A DNA stretch of 64,000 nt from Rhodococcus sp. UNC23MFCrub1.1 (GTDB lineage Bacteria; Actinomycetota; Actinomycetes; Mycobacteriales; Mycobacteriaceae). The DNA lies in the NCBI RefSeq assembly GCF_000686025.1, contig NZ_JMLQ01000009.1, positions 62,001 through 126,000 of the forward strand, given 5' to 3'. Below, one piece after another: positions 1 through 10,838 of this stretch (its first letter is position 1; each line of letters opens with the position of its first letter). Under the pieces are notes generated by a model, which saw only the letters and a list, made by a program, of their open reading frames with translations, did no database searches and was not told where the DNA came from. The translations under genes and the position numbers were made by a program.

Positions 1-282
1 GTCCGCGGCCGGCCGTGCGGACCAGTCCGTCGACTCGGGCTCACGATTCCAGGAGCCGTACTCGCCGACCGGGTAGCCGAAGGCAGCCGTGTCACCGGCC
101 GACGGTTCGGGGTACGTCCCGGGCGACGGGTAGGACGGGTAGGCGCCGGAACCCGGACCCTCGCCGAAACTGGCGTTGGTGTTCCACCCCGGACCGGGAG
201 TGCTCCCGGTGACGTCGTCGGACCCCACGGGGTCCGAGCCGGTCGACTTCTTCGTCAGGTCAGGCTTGTCCGGATCGGTCAC
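1..282 (-). CDS. Partial Gly/Pro/Ser/Tyr-rich protein downstream of lgt (N-terminus only)
   Basis: An open minus-strand frame starts at a GTG at 282-280 and runs off the window, giving 94 residues with no stop. A purine-rich stretch (GAGG) precedes the GTG. It overlaps the end of lgt by 23 bases, so it is probably the last visible gene of the trp-lgt operon. The visible part is hydrophilic, rich in Gly, Pro, Ser, Thr and Tyr, with repeated YPS/YP dipeptides and no membrane segment. In mycobacteria the gene after lgt encodes a small membrane protein (Rv1615). A TM2-type protein with a disordered N-terminus would fit, but the defining C-terminal half is outside the window, so no function is assigned. 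Confidence 0.6.
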   Translation of the reverse strand, partial: MTDPDKPDLTKKSTGSDPVGSDDVTGSTPGPGWNTNASFGEGPGSGAYPSYPSPGTYPEPSAGDTAAFGYPVGEYGSWNREPESTDWSARPAAD

Positions 283-1270
283 GTCCCTCGTCCTCACTCG
301 TCGTCGGGGTGGTCACCTCGTCGGTGGATCGGTCCTCGTCCTTCGCCGGAGCATCGGCGTCCGCCTCGTCCGTCATCTCGCCGTCAGGCTCGACCTCGTC
401 GGTCCGGGTGCGCAGCGTGGCCGGTTCCTCACGACCCTTGGGCGCGAGGACGACGTACGCCAGCGCGAGCAGGAAGACGATGCCGGAGGTGAACGAGTTG
501 ACGCGGATGCCGCCGATCAGCGTCGCGAAGTCGCTGCGCATCAGCTCGATGACGAAGCGTCCGGCGCAGTAGCCCGCGACGTACAGGGCGAAGATGCGGC
601 CGTGTCCGAGGCGGAAGCGACGGTCGACCAGCACCAGGAGCACGACGACAACGACGTTCCACAACAGTTCGTAGAGGAACGTCGGATGCACGACCCGCTC
701 GACGATTCCGGTGGAGACGCCGGCGAGGGAGTCGACCCGACCGTTGGCGTCGACGCGTTCGTAGATCTCGAGGCCCCACGGCAGGGTGGTGTCGCGTCCG
801 TAGAGCTCCTGGTTGAAGTAGTTGCCGATGCGGCCGATGGCCTGCGCGAGGAGGATGCCCGGCGCGACGGCGTCGCCGAAGGCCGGGAGCGGTATCCCGC
901 GTCGCCTGCAGGCGATCCACGCGCCGACACCACCCAGGAAGACGGCGCCCCAGATGCCGAGACCGCCCTGCCAGATCTTGAGGGCGTCGATCGGATTGCC
1001 ACCCTCGCCGAAGTACGTCGGCGCGTCGGTGATGACGTGGTAGAGCCGACCGCCGATGAGACCGAACGGCACGGCCCACACGGCGACGTCGAGGACGGTC
1101 CCCTTGTCGCCGCCGCGGGCGACCCAGCGGCGGTCACCCCACACGATCGCGACGACGATGCCGACGATGATGAAGAAGGCGTACGCCCGCAGTGCGAGCG
1201 GCCCGACGTACCAGACGCCCTGCGGCGGACTGGGGATGTAGGCGAGCACGGCGGTGTTCGCCGCGAGCAT
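260..1270 (-). CDS. lgt: Prolipoprotein diacylglyceryl transferase
   Basis: Lgt moves diacylglyceryl from phosphatidylglycerol to the lipobox cysteine of prolipoproteins, the first step of lipoprotein maturation in the membrane. The protein has about 336 residues and seven or so hydrophobic segments. It carries the Lgt signature [13 protein letters not shown] at about 146-158 and the conserved RLYHV histidine at about 78. The last 60 residues are an acidic, hydrophilic tail, a common actinobacterial extension. The ATG at 1270 shares one base with the trpA stop (TGATG). A GTG one codon earlier is also possible. Placement behind trpA matches mycobacteria and implies translation coupled to the trp operon. 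Confidence 0.95.
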   Translation of the reverse strand: MLAANTAVLAYIPSPPQGVWYVGPLALRAYAFFIIVGIVVAIVWGDRRWVARGGDKGTVLDVAVWAVPFGLIGGRLYHVITDAPTYFGEGGNPIDALKIWQGGLGIWGAVFLGGVGAWIACRRRGIPLPAFGDAVAPGILLAQAIGRIGNYFNQELYGRDTTLPWGLEIYERVDANGRVDSLAGVSTGIVERVVHPTFLYELLWNVVVVVLLVLVDRRFRLGHGRIFALYVAGYCAGRFVIELMRSDFATLIGGIRVNSFTSGIVFLLALAYVVLAPKGREEPATLRTRTDEVEPDGEMTDEADADAPAKDEDRSTDEVTTPTTSEDEGRDRSGQA

Positions 1271-2097
1271 CACGACGCGGCCTTCGCCGACCGCACGCCC
1301 TCGGCGAGTTCTGCGGTGAGCGCGGAGACGGCGCCGACACCCTGGTCGACGGCGGAGACGAGCGCGGATCCGACGATGACGGCGTCGGCGTACGCGGCGA
1401 TCTCCGCGGCCTGGGCACCGGAACGCACCCCGAGGCCGATGCCGATGGGGATGTCGGAGTGCACGCGGATGCGGGACACCAGTGCGGGCGCGGCAGAGGA
1501 CACCGCATCGCGGGCACCCGTCACGCCCATGGTCGACGCGGCGTAGACGAAACCGCTGCTCGACTGCACGGTGCGCGAGAGACGCTCCTCCGTCGACGAC
1601 GGTGCGACGAGGAAGATGCGATCGAGCCCCTGCTCCTCGGAGGCGCCGAGCCAGTCGCCGGCCTCGTCGGGGATCAGGTCCGGCGTGATCATGCCGAGGC
1701 CGCCCGCCGACGCGAGATTCGCGGCGAACTCGGTCACGCCGTACTTCATGACCGGGTTCCAGTACGTCATGACGACGGCCTTGCCACCGGCGTCGGCGAT
1801 GGCCTCGACCACGGTGAAGACGTCGCGGACGCGGGCGCCGTTGGCCAGGGCGCGCCCTGCGGCGGCCGCGATGGTGGGGCCGTCCATGACGGGATCGGAG
1901 TACGGGACGCCGACCTCGATGATGTCGCAGCCGCTGTCGACGAGCGCGCGCACGGCGTCGATCGACTCGGGCACCGTCGGGAACCCGGCGGGCAGGTAGC
2001 CGACGAGGGCCGCGCGGTGCTCACCGCGGGTGTGGTCGAAGACCGGGCCCAACCGCGACGGACCGGAGTGCACCGGGATGGGGGTGGGGGTGCTCAC
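1270..2097 (-). CDS. trpA: Tryptophan synthase alpha subunit
   Basis: TrpA cleaves indole-3-glycerol phosphate to indole and glyceraldehyde-3-phosphate and passes indole to TrpB. The 275-residue TIM barrel shows the catalytic pair in [16 protein letters not shown] (Glu about 61, Asp about 72) and a C-terminal phosphate site around GIGLGV and VIVGSAL. The GTG start at 2097 overlaps the trpB stop as GTGA, so the two subunits are translationally coupled, as expected for an alpha2beta2 complex. A longer frame exists upstream but would lie inside trpB and lacks family similarity. Confidence 0.96.
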   Translation of the reverse strand: MSTPTPIPVHSGPSRLGPVFDHTRGEHRAALVGYLPAGFPTVPESIDAVRALVDSGCDIIEVGVPYSDPVMDGPTIAAAAGRALANGARVRDVFTVVEAIADAGGKAVVMTYWNPVMKYGVTEFAANLASAGGLGMITPDLIPDEAGDWLGASEEQGLDRIFLVAPSSTEERLSRTVQSSSGFVYAASTMGVTGARDAVSSAAPALVSRIRVHSDIPIGIGLGVRSGAQAAEIAAYADAVIVGSALVSAVDQGVGAVSALTAELAEGVRSAKAAS

Positions 2098-3353
2098 GTC
2101 ACGTTGCCCTTCTCGTCCAGGATGCCGAACCACTTCGCGGCGGTGTCGACGTCCTTGTCTCCGCGACCGGAGAGGTTGACCAGGATCATGGCGCCGTCAC
2201 CGAGTTCACGGCCGAGCTTCACGGCACCCGCGATGGCGTGCGCGGACTCGATCGCCGGGATGATGCCCTCGGTCTTGCACAGCAGAGTGAAGGCCTCCAT
2301 GGCCTCCGTGTCGGTGATGGGTCGGTACTCGGCTCGCCCGATGTCGTTGAGGTACGAGTGCTCCGGTCCGACGCCCGGGTAGTCGAGCCCGGCGGAGATG
2401 GAGTGCGAGTCGATGGTCTGACCGTCCTCGTCCTGCAGAAGGTACGAGAAGGCGCCGTGAAGGGCGCCGGGCGAACCCGCACCGATGGTCGCGGCGTGGC
2501 GACCCGTCTCGATGCCGTCGCCGGCCGCCTCGTACCCGATCAGCCGGACGTCCGCGTCGTCGATGAAGGCGTGGAATATGCCGATGGCGTTCGACCCGCC
2601 GCCGACGCACGCGGCGATGGCGTCGGGAAGCCGGCCGTGATCGTGCAGCATCTGCGCGCGTGCCTCCATGCCGATGATGCGCTGGAAATCGCGGACCATC
2701 ATGGGGAACGGGTGCGGTCCGGCGACCGTGCCGAAGCAGTAGTAGGTCTCGTCCGCGTTGGTCACCCAGTCGCGCAGCGCCTCGTTGATGGCGTCCTTGA
2801 GTGTGCGCGAGCCGGACGTCACCGCGACGACGTCGGAACCGAGGAGCTTCATCCGGGCGACGTTGAGGGCCTGACGCTCGGTGTCCACCTCGCCCATGTA
2901 GACGAGGCACTCGAGGCCGAGCAGCGCACAGGCCGTGGCCGTGGCTACGCCGTGCTGGCCGGCGCCCGTCTCGGCGATGACGCGGGTCTTGCCCATCCGT
3001 TTGGCGAGCAGCACCTGGCCCAGCACGTTGTTGATCTTGTGCGAACCGGTGTGGTTGAGGTCCTCGCGCTTGAGGAAGATGCGGGCCCCACCGGCCTGCT
3101 TCGACAGATTCGCCGCCTCGAAGATCGGCGACGGGCGACCGGTGTAGTCGCGCTGCAGACGATCGAGCTCGTCGAGGAAGTCTCGATCTCCGCGCGCCTT
3201 GGCGTACTCGGTGGTGACTTCCTCGATGACGCCCATGAGCGCCTCGGGCACGTAGCGGCCGCCGTACTTACCGAAGTGTCCGCCGAGGTCGGGGTCGTGA
3301 TCGGTGCGATCGGTGATGCCGTCGCTCGAGTTCGGAAGATAGCTGGTAGTCAC
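2094..3353 (-). CDS. trpB: Tryptophan synthase beta subunit
   Basis: TrpB condenses indole with L-serine to make tryptophan, using pyridoxal phosphate. The 419-residue protein begins with a GTG at 3353, followed by the typical [16 protein letters not shown] segment. The PLP lysine lies in HTGSHKINN (about 106), and the phosphate-binding loop GGGSNAIG is present. The frame is open for 57 further codons upstream, but those residues are not TrpB-like and overlap the space before trpC, so the GTG start is preferred. trpB follows trpC by 55 bases and overlaps trpA by four. Confidence 0.96.
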   Translation of the reverse strand: MTTSYLPNSSDGITDRTDHDPDLGGHFGKYGGRYVPEALMGVIEEVTTEYAKARGDRDFLDELDRLQRDYTGRPSPIFEAANLSKQAGGARIFLKREDLNHTGSHKINNVLGQVLLAKRMGKTRVIAETGAGQHGVATATACALLGLECLVYMGEVDTERQALNVARMKLLGSDVVAVTSGSRTLKDAINEALRDWVTNADETYYCFGTVAGPHPFPMMVRDFQRIIGMEARAQMLHDHGRLPDAIAACVGGGSNAIGIFHAFIDDADVRLIGYEAAGDGIETGRHAATIGAGSPGALHGAFSYLLQDEDGQTIDSHSISAGLDYPGVGPEHSYLNDIGRAEYRPITDTEAMEAFTLLCKTEGIIPAIESAHAIAGAVKLGRELGDGAMILVNLSGRGDKDVDTAAKWFGILDEKGNVT

Positions 3354-3408
3354 GGTGTCGAGTCTGCCCGATGACACACCGGGACGACGAGCCGGGTGGA
3401 GCCTGAAA

Positions 3409-4218
3409 TCAGCGCGCAGGCTTCGGGCAGGAGGGGTGCGTTCCGGCCGCGACCAGGTCACGCACCGCGGACCGCGGGTCGCCGCTGGTGACCAGTCCCT
3501 CACCGACGAGAACCGCATCGGCACCCGCTCCGGCGTAGGCCAGGAGATCGGCGGTGCCGCGGACGCCGGACTCGGCGACCCGGATGATGTCCGACGGCAG
3601 GCCGGGCGCGATGCGGGAGAAGGTGTCCGGGTCGACGTCGAGCGTCTTGAGGTTGCGGGCGTTGACGCCGATGACCTTGGCGCCGGCCTCGAGCGCGCGG
3701 TCCGCTTCCTCCTCGGTGTGCACCTCGACCAGCGGGGTCATGCCGAGCGACTCGGTGCGGTCGAGCAGGGACGCGAGGGCGTCCTGCTCCAGAGCCGCGA
3801 CGATCAGCAGAATCATGTCGGCGCCGTGGGCGCGAGCCTCGTGGATCTGGTACGGCCCGACGATGAAGTCCTTGCGCAGCACGGGGATCTCGACGGCGCG
3901 ACGCACGGCGTCGAGATCGTCCAGCGATCCGCGGAAGCGGCGCTCCTCGGTGAGCACGCTGATGACGCGCGCTCCGCCCGACTCGTAGGCACCCGCGAGC
4001 ACGGCGGGGTCCGGAATGTCGGCCAGCGCACCCTTGGAAGGGCTGGCGCGCTTGACCTCTGCGATGACGGCGATGCCCGGCTCGATGAGCGCGGCGGCGG
4101 CGTCGAGAGCCGGCCGCGCGGCGGCGGCGGCCTTCTTGACGGAGGCGAAGTCCACCACGGATTCACGGGCCTGCGTGTCGGCCCGTACACCGTCGAGGAT
4201 CGAATCGAGAACGGTCAT
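3409..4218 (-). CDS. trpC: Indole-3-glycerol phosphate synthase
   Basis: TrpC closes the indole ring of carboxyphenylaminodeoxyribulose phosphate to give indole-3-glycerol phosphate. The 269-residue barrel shows the catalytic segment [12 protein letters not shown] (Lys about 56), the second lysine in VLRKDFIV, the glutamate in LVEVHTEEE and the C-terminal phosphate loop VGEGLV. The ATG at 4218 has a G-rich ribosome-binding stretch just upstream. It is the monofunctional form, with no fused TrpF domain. A 114-base gap to the preceding gene is the largest in this operon and could hold a secondary promoter. Confidence 0.95.
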   Translation of the reverse strand: MTVLDSILDGVRADTQARESVVDFASVKKAAAAARPALDAAAALIEPGIAVIAEVKRASPSKGALADIPDPAVLAGAYESGGARVISVLTEERRFRGSLDDLDAVRRAVEIPVLRKDFIVGPYQIHEARAHGADMILLIVAALEQDALASLLDRTESLGMTPLVEVHTEEEADRALEAGAKVIGVNARNLKTLDVDPDTFSRIAPGLPSDIIRVAESGVRGTADLLAYAGAGADAVLVGEGLVTSGDPRSAVRDLVAAGTHPSCPKPAR

Positions 4219-4332
4219 CGGTGTCCCCCGCGTCCTTCCGCCAGAGTGGTGAATGTCTGCTCGACATCGCAGTGGATGTGTGGCGCTGCTCATCCGGTGC
4301 GCTCAGAGTAGAGGCCGGAGTAACACCACCGA

Positions 4333-4992
4333 CTAGCGGGTCTCACCGCCGCGGGGTCGGTCGTCGACACCGGTGGCGTCGTCGGTCACGGTCGGGTCGG
4401 CGCCGGAGTCCAGCGCGTCCCAGATGGCCCGCTCGCTCGGTTCCTCGTCGGCGTCCACGGCGGCAGACCGAACGTCCTGTTCGGCGCGCTCACGGCGCAC
4501 CGCGGGACTGTCGTACCGGGCCGACAGGCCGGCCTTGGAGCGGGACGTGCGCGCGACCACGACGGCGGCGGCCAGCGCGAGCAGACCGCCCAGGAGCGCG
4601 AGTGCCGCGGGCGCGCGGCTCGCCTCCGCGGAGAGGACCTCGGCACGACCGGGTAGTTCCGCCAGCGCGCCGGCGCGCTCCGGATCCACGTCCGAGACGA
4701 TCAACTGCACCGCGGGGACGGCGGCTCCCACACCGACGAGCGCGACGAGCACCGCGAGCAGTACCGTCCACCGTCCGCGGATCGCGAACAGGGCCGCCAC
4801 CGCAGCGATGGCCGCGATGGCCAACGGCGTGGTCGCCGCGGCCCACGTACCCCCGACGAGCGAGGACGTCTGCTGCTCCCCCAGCCCGTCCGAGCTGACG
4901 ACCCGGACCCAGGTCATCCGCGACGACGCCCACAGCGCCAGCGCCGCGAGAGCCAGGAGCAGCGCGGCGAGACCGACGCCCCCGCGTTTCAC
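4333..4992 (-). CDS. Trp biosynthesis-associated membrane protein (TIGR02234-like)
   Basis: A 219-residue integral membrane protein lies between trpE and trpC, at the position of Rv1610 in M. tuberculosis. Four hydrophobic helices are visible, at about 5-21, 48-66, 70-92 and 126-146. A cytosolic, charged Asp/Glu/Arg-rich tail of about 70 residues follows. The GTG start at 4992 overlaps the trpE stop (GTGA). Membership of the Trp-associated membrane family rests on position and topology. Its biochemical role is not established, and it could be a transporter accessory or a pathway scaffold. Confidence 0.85.
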   Translation of the reverse strand: MKRGGVGLAALLLALAALALWASSRMTWVRVVSSDGLGEQQTSSLVGGTWAAATTPLAIAAIAAVAALFAIRGRWTVLLAVLVALVGVGAAVPAVQLIVSDVDPERAGALAELPGRAEVLSAEASRAPAALALLGGLLALAAAVVVARTSRSKAGLSARYDSPAVRRERAEQDVRSAAVDADEEPSERAIWDALDSGADPTVTDDATGVDDRPRGGETR

Positions 4993-6530
4993 TCGGCGCC
5001 TCCGACGGTGGTCACCGTCTCCGCTGCGGCCACCGCGCTGAGCACCGCCATCGCCTTGTTGCGCGCCTCGGTGTCCTCGTACTCGGCGACCGAGTCGGCC
5101 ACCACGCCGGCACCCGCCTGGACGTACGCGGTGCCGTTCTTGATGAGGGCGGAGCGGATGCAGATCGCCGTGTCGGCGTCGCCGTCGAAGTCGAGGTATC
5201 CGACGATGCCGCCGTAGACGCCGCGACGGGTCGGTTCGAGTTCCTCGATGAGCTCCATCGCCCGCACCTTGGGAGCGCCCGACAGCGTGCCCGCCGGGAA
5301 GCAGGCGCGGACGGCGTCGAGTGCGTGCCTGCCCTCGTCGAGCCGACCCGTCACCGTCGACACCAGGTGCATGACGTGGCTGTAGCGCTCGACGTGGCGG
5401 TACTCGGTGACCTTGACCGTACCCGGCTCGCAGACCCGCCCGAGATCGTTGCGTCCGAGGTCCACCAGCATGAGGTGCTCGGAGTTCTCCTTCTCGTCCA
5501 CGAGGAGGTCCTTCTCGAGCAAGAGGTCGTCCTCCTCGGTGGCGCCGCGCCACCGGGTCCCGGCGATCGGGTGCGTCGTCGCGACACCGTCGGCGACCGT
5601 CACGAGGGACTCGGGGCTCGACCCGACGATCGAGAACGCGGTCTCGCCGTCCGCGCCGGGGACGTGCATCAGGTACATGTACGGGCTGGGATTGGAGCGT
5701 CGGAGCATGCGATAGACGTCGAGCGGCGTCGCGGTGGTCTCCATCTCGAAACGCTGGGACAGCACCACCTGGAACGCCTCGCCCGCCTCGATCTCCTCGA
5801 CCAGGCGGTGCACGTCGGCGCCGAACCCCTCGGAGGTCCGCTGGCGCCGGAACTGCGGCTCGGGTCGCGAGAACGACGCCACCGTGGACTCCGCGGCGGA
5901 CGACAGTGCGAGGGTCATGCGGTCGAGCCGTGCCACGGCGTCGTCGTACGCCTCGTCGACCCGCTCGTCGGTGCCGTTCCAGTTCACCGCGTTGGCGATG
6001 AGGGTGATCGCACCCTCGTGGTGGTCCACCGCGGCCAGATCGGTCGCGAGGAGCATCACCATCTCGGGGATCTGCAGATCGTCCTCGGTGAGGTCGGGCA
6101 GTCTCTCGATGTGGCGCACCGCGTCGTAGCCGAGATACCCCACCATCCCGCCGGTGAGCGGGGGCAGGTCCGGCAACCGTTCGGAGCGGAGCAGCTCGAT
6201 GGTGGCTCCGAGTGCGTCCAGCGGATGGCCACCCGACGGGGCACCCGCCGGCGTCTCCCCCATCCACGCAGCCTCGCCGTCCACGACCGTGAGCGCACTG
6301 GGGCTGCCCGCACCGATGAACGACCACCGGGACCACGACCGCCCGTTCTCGGCGGATTCGAGCAGGAACGTGCCGGGCCGGTCACCGGCGAGCTTGCGGT
6401 ACGCCGACAGCGGAGTCTCGGAGTCCGCGAGGACCTTGCGGACGACGGGGACCACGCGATGGACGGCGGCCAGTTGGCGGAACTGCTCCCGGGTGGTGGT
6501 TCCGGGTGCCGGGTCCTTCTGCGAATCCAT
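4989..6530 (-). CDS. trpE: Anthranilate synthase component I
   Basis: TrpE makes anthranilate from chorismate, using ammonia from a glutaminase partner (TrpG) that is not in this window. The protein has about 513 residues. The N-terminal domain holds the feedback segment ([16 protein letters not shown]). The chorismate-utilising domain has [17 protein letters not shown], the [14 protein letters not shown] signature and [14 protein letters not shown]. Two close ATGs are possible, at 6539 and 6530. The GGGA stretch is correctly spaced only for 6530, so that start is used. It is the first gene of the minus-strand trp operon and is divergent from a MarR regulator. Confidence 0.95.
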   Translation of the reverse strand: MDSQKDPAPGTTTREQFRQLAAVHRVVPVVRKVLADSETPLSAYRKLAGDRPGTFLLESAENGRSWSRWSFIGAGSPSALTVVDGEAAWMGETPAGAPSGGHPLDALGATIELLRSERLPDLPPLTGGMVGYLGYDAVRHIERLPDLTEDDLQIPEMVMLLATDLAAVDHHEGAITLIANAVNWNGTDERVDEAYDDAVARLDRMTLALSSAAESTVASFSRPEPQFRRQRTSEGFGADVHRLVEEIEAGEAFQVVLSQRFEMETTATPLDVYRMLRRSNPSPYMYLMHVPGADGETAFSIVGSSPESLVTVADGVATTHPIAGTRWRGATEEDDLLLEKDLLVDEKENSEHLMLVDLGRNDLGRVCEPGTVKVTEYRHVERYSHVMHLVSTVTGRLDEGRHALDAVRACFPAGTLSGAPKVRAMELIEELEPTRRGVYGGIVGYLDFDGDADTAICIRSALIKNGTAYVQAGAGVVADSVAEYEDTEARNKAMAVLSAVAAAETVTTVGGAE

Positions 6531-6670
6531 GGGGGTCATCTTCCCGGGTGCCGTCCCGCCGGGTTCGGGAGGTGCCGAACGCGGTGGTCGCACGGGCGGT
6601 GGGACACTCGACAAGTCGGAAACCGAACTGGTCGGTCGTGATCCGGCACGAGGAGAGGAACGCGCACCCG

Positions 6671-7177
6671 ATGACCGCGACACCGCCGTCCGAGACACTG
6701 CCGGACGAGATGCGCTGGCTCACACCGGCACAGCAGGACGCCTGGCGCGTGCTGGTCGCCTTCGTGACCCGGTTGCCCGCCGCACTGGACACTCAGTTGC
6801 AGCGTGACTCCGGACTGACGCACTTCGACTACTTCGTGCTGGCGACGCTGTCCGAGGCTCCGGATCGTCGGCTGCGCCTACGTGACCTCGCGGACTTCGC
6901 CAACGCGTCGCTGTCCCGGCTGTCGCACGTGATGACCAAGCTCGAGCGCGCCGGATGGGCCCGGCGGGAGAGCATCAGCGGCGGCCGCGGCTCCCACGCC
7001 GTTCTCACGGACGAGGGGTACGCGAAGGTGGTCGCCACGGCTCCCGGCCACGTCTCCACGGTGCGGTCACTCGTGTTCGACGGGCTGGACGACGAGCAGG
7101 TCGAGACGATGCGAGCGCTTGCCGAGGTCATGGTCACCAACCTCGACGCCGGCATCGCCCGCGACGGCGGTGGCTGA
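6671..7177 (+). CDS. MarR family transcriptional regulator
   Basis: This is a 168-residue winged-helix DNA-binding protein, normally acting as a dimer and responding to small aromatic or phenolic ligands. The MarR fold is visible: N-terminal dimerisation helix, recognition region around [19 protein letters not shown], and the wing [19 protein letters not shown]. The ATG at 6671 has a strong AGGAGAGG ribosome site ten bases upstream. It is transcribed away from trpE across a 140-base gap that contains a short CGAC-AA-GTCG dyad near 6610. The gene could control itself or trpE, but no known operator is evident. Its stop is ten bases from the convergent hisI stop, with no obvious terminator between. 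Confidence 0.85.
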   Translation: MTATPPSETLPDEMRWLTPAQQDAWRVLVAFVTRLPAALDTQLQRDSGLTHFDYFVLATLSEAPDRRLRLRDLADFANASLSRLSHVMTKLERAGWARRESISGGRGSHAVLTDEGYAKVVATAPGHVSTVRSLVFDGLDDEQVETMRALAEVMVTNLDAGIARDGGG

Positions 7178-7187
7178 CCGCCGGTAC

Positions 7188-7550
7188 TCACGCGGTCGGG
7201 GGCTCGCTCAGCAACACGTCGGCGTCGAAGCACGAGTGATCACCGGTGTGGCACGCGCCGCCGGTCTGATCGACCGTCAGCAGGATCGTGTCACCGTCGC
7301 AGTCGAGGCGGACCTCGTGGACGTACTGTGCGTGTCCGGACGACTCGCCCTTGACCCAGTACTCCTGCCGTGACCGCGACCAGTACGTGCCCTTGCGCGT
7401 CGCGAGCGTCATGGCCAGGGCCGTGTCGTCCATCCACGCGACCATGAGCACGTCACCGGTGCCGCGTTCCTGCGCGACGGCGCACACCAGTCCGTCGTCG
7501 GTGCGCTTGAGACGGTCGGCGATCGCCGAATCGAGAACGGGGGCGCTCAT
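7188..7550 (-). CDS. hisI: Phosphoribosyl-AMP cyclohydrolase
   Basis: HisI opens the adenine ring of phosphoribosyl-AMP, the third step of histidine synthesis. The 120-residue protein is the single-domain form without fused HisE. It shows [30 protein letters not shown], the metal-binding segment [10 protein letters not shown] and the zinc cysteines in [12 protein letters not shown]. The start overlaps the hisF stop as ATGA. It is the last gene of the minus-strand his operon, as in mycobacteria. hisG and hisE are not present here. Confidence 0.95.
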   Translation of the reverse strand: MSAPVLDSAIADRLKRTDDGLVCAVAQERGTGDVLMVAWMDDTALAMTLATRKGTYWSRSRQEYWVKGESSGHAQYVHEVRLDCDGDTILLTVDQTGGACHTGDHSCFDADVLLSEPPTA

Positions 7551-8320
7551 CGAACCTCCACACCGTCCGCGCGCAGAGCGCCCTTGACGTCGCCGATGGT
7601 CATCTCGCCGAAGTGGAAGACGCTGGCCGCGAGAACGGCATCGGCACCCGCGGCCACGGCGGGCGCGAAGTGCTCGACGGCGCCGGCGCCGCCACTGGCG
7701 ATGACCGGGACCCGGACGGCCGCGCGGACAGCGGTGATCATGGCGATGTCGAAGCCGGCCTTCGTGCCGTCCGCGTCCATCGAGTTGAGCAGGATCTCGC
7801 CCACCCCGAGTTCGGCCCCGCGGTGTGCCCACTCCACGGCGTCGACGCCGGTACCGCGGCGGCCGCCGTGCGTGGTCACCTCCCAACCGGACGCCGTCGG
7901 CGCCTCGCCCTCGGGCACCGTCCGGGCGTCGACCGACAGCACGATGCACTGCGATCCGAATCGAGAGCTCAACTCGCGCAACAACTCCGGTCGCGCGAGC
8001 GCTGCCGTGTTGACGGACACCTTGTCGGCGCCCGCTCGCAGGAGCGTGTCCACGTCCTGCACGGTGCGGACACCGCCGCCCACGGTGAGCGGAATGAACA
8101 CCTGCTCCGCGGTGCGGGTCACCACGTCGAGCATCGTGGCGCGACCACCGGACGACGCGGTGACGTCGAGGAAAGTCAGCTCGTCGGCACCTTCGGCGTC
8201 GTACTTCGCGGCGAGCTCGACCGGGTCACCCGCATCGCGCAGATCGGCGAAGTTGACACCCTTGACGACGCGACCGGCATCGACGTCCAGGCACGGGATG
8301 ACGCGTACGGCGACACTCAT
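7547..8320 (-). CDS. hisF: Imidazole glycerol phosphate synthase, cyclase subunit
   Basis: HisF uses ammonia delivered by HisH to convert PRFAR into imidazole glycerol phosphate and AICAR. The 257-residue barrel has the catalytic aspartates in [14 protein letters not shown] and LSVDAR and the phosphate loops VGGGVR and ASGGAG. The ATG at 8320 overlaps the upstream impA stop by four bases (ATGA). Its partner hisH lies four genes upstream in the same operon. Confidence 0.96.
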   Translation of the reverse strand: MSVAVRVIPCLDVDAGRVVKGVNFADLRDAGDPVELAAKYDAEGADELTFLDVTASSGGRATMLDVVTRTAEQVFIPLTVGGGVRTVQDVDTLLRAGADKVSVNTAALARPELLRELSSRFGSQCIVLSVDARTVPEGEAPTASGWEVTTHGGRRGTGVDAVEWAHRGAELGVGEILLNSMDADGTKAGFDIAMITAVRAAVRVPVIASGGAGAVEHFAPAVAAGADAVLAASVFHFGEMTIGDVKGALRADGVEVR

Positions 8321-9162
8321 CTCCGGACTCCTTCCCGCGCGCGCGATGTCGGTGTGTACGTGGACGGCTCGCCGACTCCGGCGAGCACCTGCAGCAGTTC
8401 CTCGTGCACGCCGGGGGCTGCGGCGAGCACCGACGTCGAGGTCACCGTCCACGGCTCCCCCGCCAGATCGGTGACGATTCCGCCGGCGGCGCGGACCAGC
8501 ATCGCTCCGGCGGCGTTGTCCCACGCATGGTGGCCGAACACGATCGACGCACCGAGTGTTCCCGCCGCGGTGTACGCGAGGTCCAGTCCGGTCGACCCGT
8601 GCATCCGGATGCGAGACGAGACGCGGCTGATGTCCGAGAGCACCTGTACCCGATAAGCGCCGGGCAACCGGCCGCGGCTGTCGATGTTGAACGCACCGAA
8701 TCCGACGATGGAGGAGGCGAGTGCGGAGGTGGGCAGCGCGGGGAGCGCCTCCCCGTCCCGGTGCACGGGTCCGCCCTCCACCGCCCAGAAGCGTTGGCCG
8801 ATCAGCGGAAGCCACGTCAGACCGATGACCGGGCGCCCGTCGACGAGCAGCGACAGCAGGGTGCCCGCCGTGGGCAGCCCGAACGAGTAGTTGAAGGTCC
8901 CGTCGATCGGATCGAGCACCCACACGGTGCCGGACTCGACGGGTGGCCCGCCGAACTCCTCGCCGTGCACGGGGATCTGGGTCTGCTCCTGCAGTTCCTC
9001 GACCAGCCGACGTTCGAGCTCGAGGTCGACCGCGGTGGCGAAGTCGTCCGGCCCCTTGGCCACGGCGCTGGGCGCGCCGGCGCCCGCGACGAACCGCTCG
9101 TGGGTGCCGTCGAGCAGGGTGCGCGCGGTGGCCGCGAGAGCGTCCAGGTCCACGGCGGTCAC
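8317..9162 (-). CDS. impA: Inositol monophosphatase family protein (ImpA-like)
   Basis: This is a 281-residue member of the Mg2+-dependent, lithium-sensitive phosphatase superfamily. The metal site is visible as [22 protein letters not shown] and WDNAAGAML. In mycobacteria a gene at this exact place between hisA and hisF is impA (Rv1604), linked to inositol-phosphate dephosphorylation. A histidinol-phosphatase role is an alternative, but a better hisN candidate is at 41149-41973. The GTG start overlaps the hisA stop (GTGA), and the stop overlaps hisF (ATGA). Confidence 0.88.
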   Translation of the reverse strand: MTAVDLDALAATARTLLDGTHERFVAGAGAPSAVAKGPDDFATAVDLELERRLVEELQEQTQIPVHGEEFGGPPVESGTVWVLDPIDGTFNYSFGLPTAGTLLSLLVDGRPVIGLTWLPLIGQRFWAVEGGPVHRDGEALPALPTSALASSIVGFGAFNIDSRGRLPGAYRVQVLSDISRVSSRIRMHGSTGLDLAYTAAGTLGASIVFGHHAWDNAAGAMLVRAAGGIVTDLAGEPWTVTSTSVLAAAPGVHEELLQVLAGVGEPSTYTPTSRAREGVRR

Positions 9163-9911
9163 GTCGCCGACGATGCGCTGTCCGCGACGGCGGCGAGGGC
9201 CTCCGGCAGCGTGAAGCGGCCGGCGTAGAGGGCCTTGCCGACGATGGAACCCTCGACGCCCTTGTCGGTCAGCGTGGCGATGGCGACCAGATCCGCGACG
9301 GTGGACACTCCGCCGGACGCGATGACCGGCGCGTCGGTGACAGCGCAGACCTGTTCGAGCAGTTCGAGATTGGGGCCGGTCAGAGTGCCGTCCCGCGTGA
9401 CGTCGGTGACCACGTACCGCGAGCACCCGTCGCGGTCGAGCCGCTCCAGCACCTCCCACAGATCGCCGCCGTCACTCACCCAGCCGCGACCGCGCAGGCG
9501 GTGCTCACCGTCGACGATGCGCACGTCCAGTCCCACGGCGACACGATCGCCGTACTCACCGATGGCGCGGCGGCACCACTCCGGATCCTCGAGTGCGGCG
9601 GTGCCGAGGTTTACGCGCGCGCAGCCCGTCGCGAGCGCTGCCCGCAGGCTCTCGTCGTCGCGGATGCCACCGGACAGCTCGACCTTCACGTCGAGTTCCC
9701 CCACCACGCTCGCGAGGAGGTCGCGGTTCGAACCGCGGCCGAAGGCGGCGTCCAGATCCACCAGATGCACCCACTCGGCGCCGTCGTTCTGCCAGGCCAG
9801 CGCGGCGTCGCGCGGAGAGCCGTAGGCGGTCTCGCTGCCTGCCTCTCCCTGCACGAGACGAACAGCTTGACCATCGGCGACATCGACTGCGGGGAGAAGT
9901 ACCAGGCTCAC
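9159..9911 (-). CDS. hisA: Phosphoribosylformimino-5-aminoimidazole carboxamide ribotide isomerase (HisA/PriA type)
   Basis: HisA isomerises ProFAR to PRFAR. In actinobacteria the enzyme is usually the dual-substrate PriA, which also does the TrpF step. The trp operon here has no trpF, which supports a PriA role by inference. The 250-residue barrel has the catalytic aspartates in [14 protein letters not shown] and [10 protein letters not shown] and the phosphate loops LSGGIRD and ASGGVS. The start is a GTG at 9911 with no strong ribosome site. An in-frame GTG seven codons earlier is an alternative. A 52-base gap separates it from the upstream membrane protein gene. Confidence 0.94.
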   Translation of the reverse strand: MSLVLLPAVDVADGQAVRLVQGEAGSETAYGSPRDAALAWQNDGAEWVHLVDLDAAFGRGSNRDLLASVVGELDVKVELSGGIRDDESLRAALATGCARVNLGTAALEDPEWCRRAIGEYGDRVAVGLDVRIVDGEHRLRGRGWVSDGGDLWEVLERLDRDGCSRYVVTDVTRDGTLTGPNLELLEQVCAVTDAPVIASGGVSTVADLVAIATLTDKGVEGSIVGKALYAGRFTLPEALAAVADSASSAT

Positions 9912-9963
9912 GTTCGACGAGGTTACCGGCACGATCCGCGGCGACACCGGGCAGGGCGGCGCG

Positions 9964-10203
9964 TCAGTCGGACGGCTCGGACCCGTCGGGCTCCTCGCCG
10001 AAGGATCGGCGAACGGACGCCTTCGCCACCAGCGACGCGCAGACGCCCGTGGCGACGAGTCCGACGGCCACCACCAGCAGCCCCACCGGACCACTCGGCT
10101 GCAGCAGCCAGAGGACGAGGGTGGTCGCGGCGAGCATCAGGGTCGCCGCACCGAGGACGAGCCCGGTGTGGCGACCCAGTGAGAACTCGCGGGGCTCGCT
10201 CAT
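9964..10203 (-). CDS. Small two-helix membrane protein in the his operon
   Basis: A 79-residue protein with two adjacent hydrophobic helices (about 15-37 and 42-63) and short charged ends rich in Asp, Glu and Arg. Its ATG at 10203 overlaps the hisH stop as ATGA, so it is translated as part of the his operon, between hisH and hisA. I do not recognise a named family. The tight coupling argues that it is a real gene and not a spurious frame. A membrane role tied to histidine metabolism is only a guess from position. Confidence 0.75.
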   Translation of the reverse strand: MSEPREFSLGRHTGLVLGAATLMLAATTLVLWLLQPSGPVGLLVVAVGLVATGVCASLVAKASVRRSFGEEPDGSEPSD

Positions 10204-10838
10204 CCGAGGGTGCGGAGCCAGTTCTCGAGCAGCGTGGCGCCGGCGTCGCCGGACTTCTCCGGGTGGAACTGTGTCGCGGAGAGAGGGCCGTTCTCCACCG
10301 CCGCGAGGAACTCGCCGCCGTGATCGGCCCACGTGAGAACCGGAGCGGCGAGCGACTCGCTCGGTGCCATCTCCCAGTCCTGCACGCCGTACGAGTGCAC
10401 GAAGTAGAAGCGCGTGTCGGGGTCCATGCCCGCGAACAGCACCGAGTCCTCGCCCGGGCGCACCGTGTTCCAGCCCATGTGCGGGAGCACCTCGGCCTGC
10501 AGCTTCTCCACGGTGCCGGGCCACTGGCCGCAGCCGGTGGCGGGCACGTCGAACTCGACGCCGCGGTCGAACATGATCTGCATGCCGACGCAGATGCCGA
10601 GCACGGGGCGACCCCCGGCGAGCCGCTTGTCGACGAGCTCGTCGCCGCGCACCGACAGCAGACCGTCCATGCATGCGCCGAACGCGCCGACACCGGGCAC
10701 GACCAGTCCGTCGGCCTGCAGCGCGACTCGGTGATCGGACGTCACCGTGACGTCGGCACCCACACGTTCGAGTGCGCGCTGCGCAGAGTGCAGATTCCCC
10801 GAACCGTAATCCAGCAGCGCGACAGACTTGCTGCTCAC
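10200..10838 (-). CDS. hisH: Imidazole glycerol phosphate synthase, glutamine amidotransferase subunit
   Basis: HisH hydrolyses glutamine and channels ammonia to HisF. The 212-residue class I amidotransferase has the nucleophile in [11 protein letters not shown], the oxyanion segment [10 protein letters not shown] and the His-Glu pair in [12 protein letters not shown]. The GTG start overlaps the hisB stop (GTGA). The family length is normal. Confidence 0.95.
   Translation of the reverse strand: MSSKSVALLDYGSGNLHSAQRALERVGADVTVTSDHRVALQADGLVVPGVGAFGACMDGLLSVRGDELVDKRLAGGRPVLGICVGMQIMFDRGVEFDVPATGCGQWPGTVEKLQAEVLPHMGWNTVRPGEDSVLFAGMDPDTRFYFVHSYGVQDWEMAPSESLAAPVLTWADHGGEFLAAVENGPLSATQFHPEKSGDAGATLLENWLRTLG

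Noticed and set aside
6540-6670. A trp leader peptide and attenuator before trpE
   Set aside because: No short frame with tandem tryptophan codons and no terminator hairpin was seen on the minus strand.
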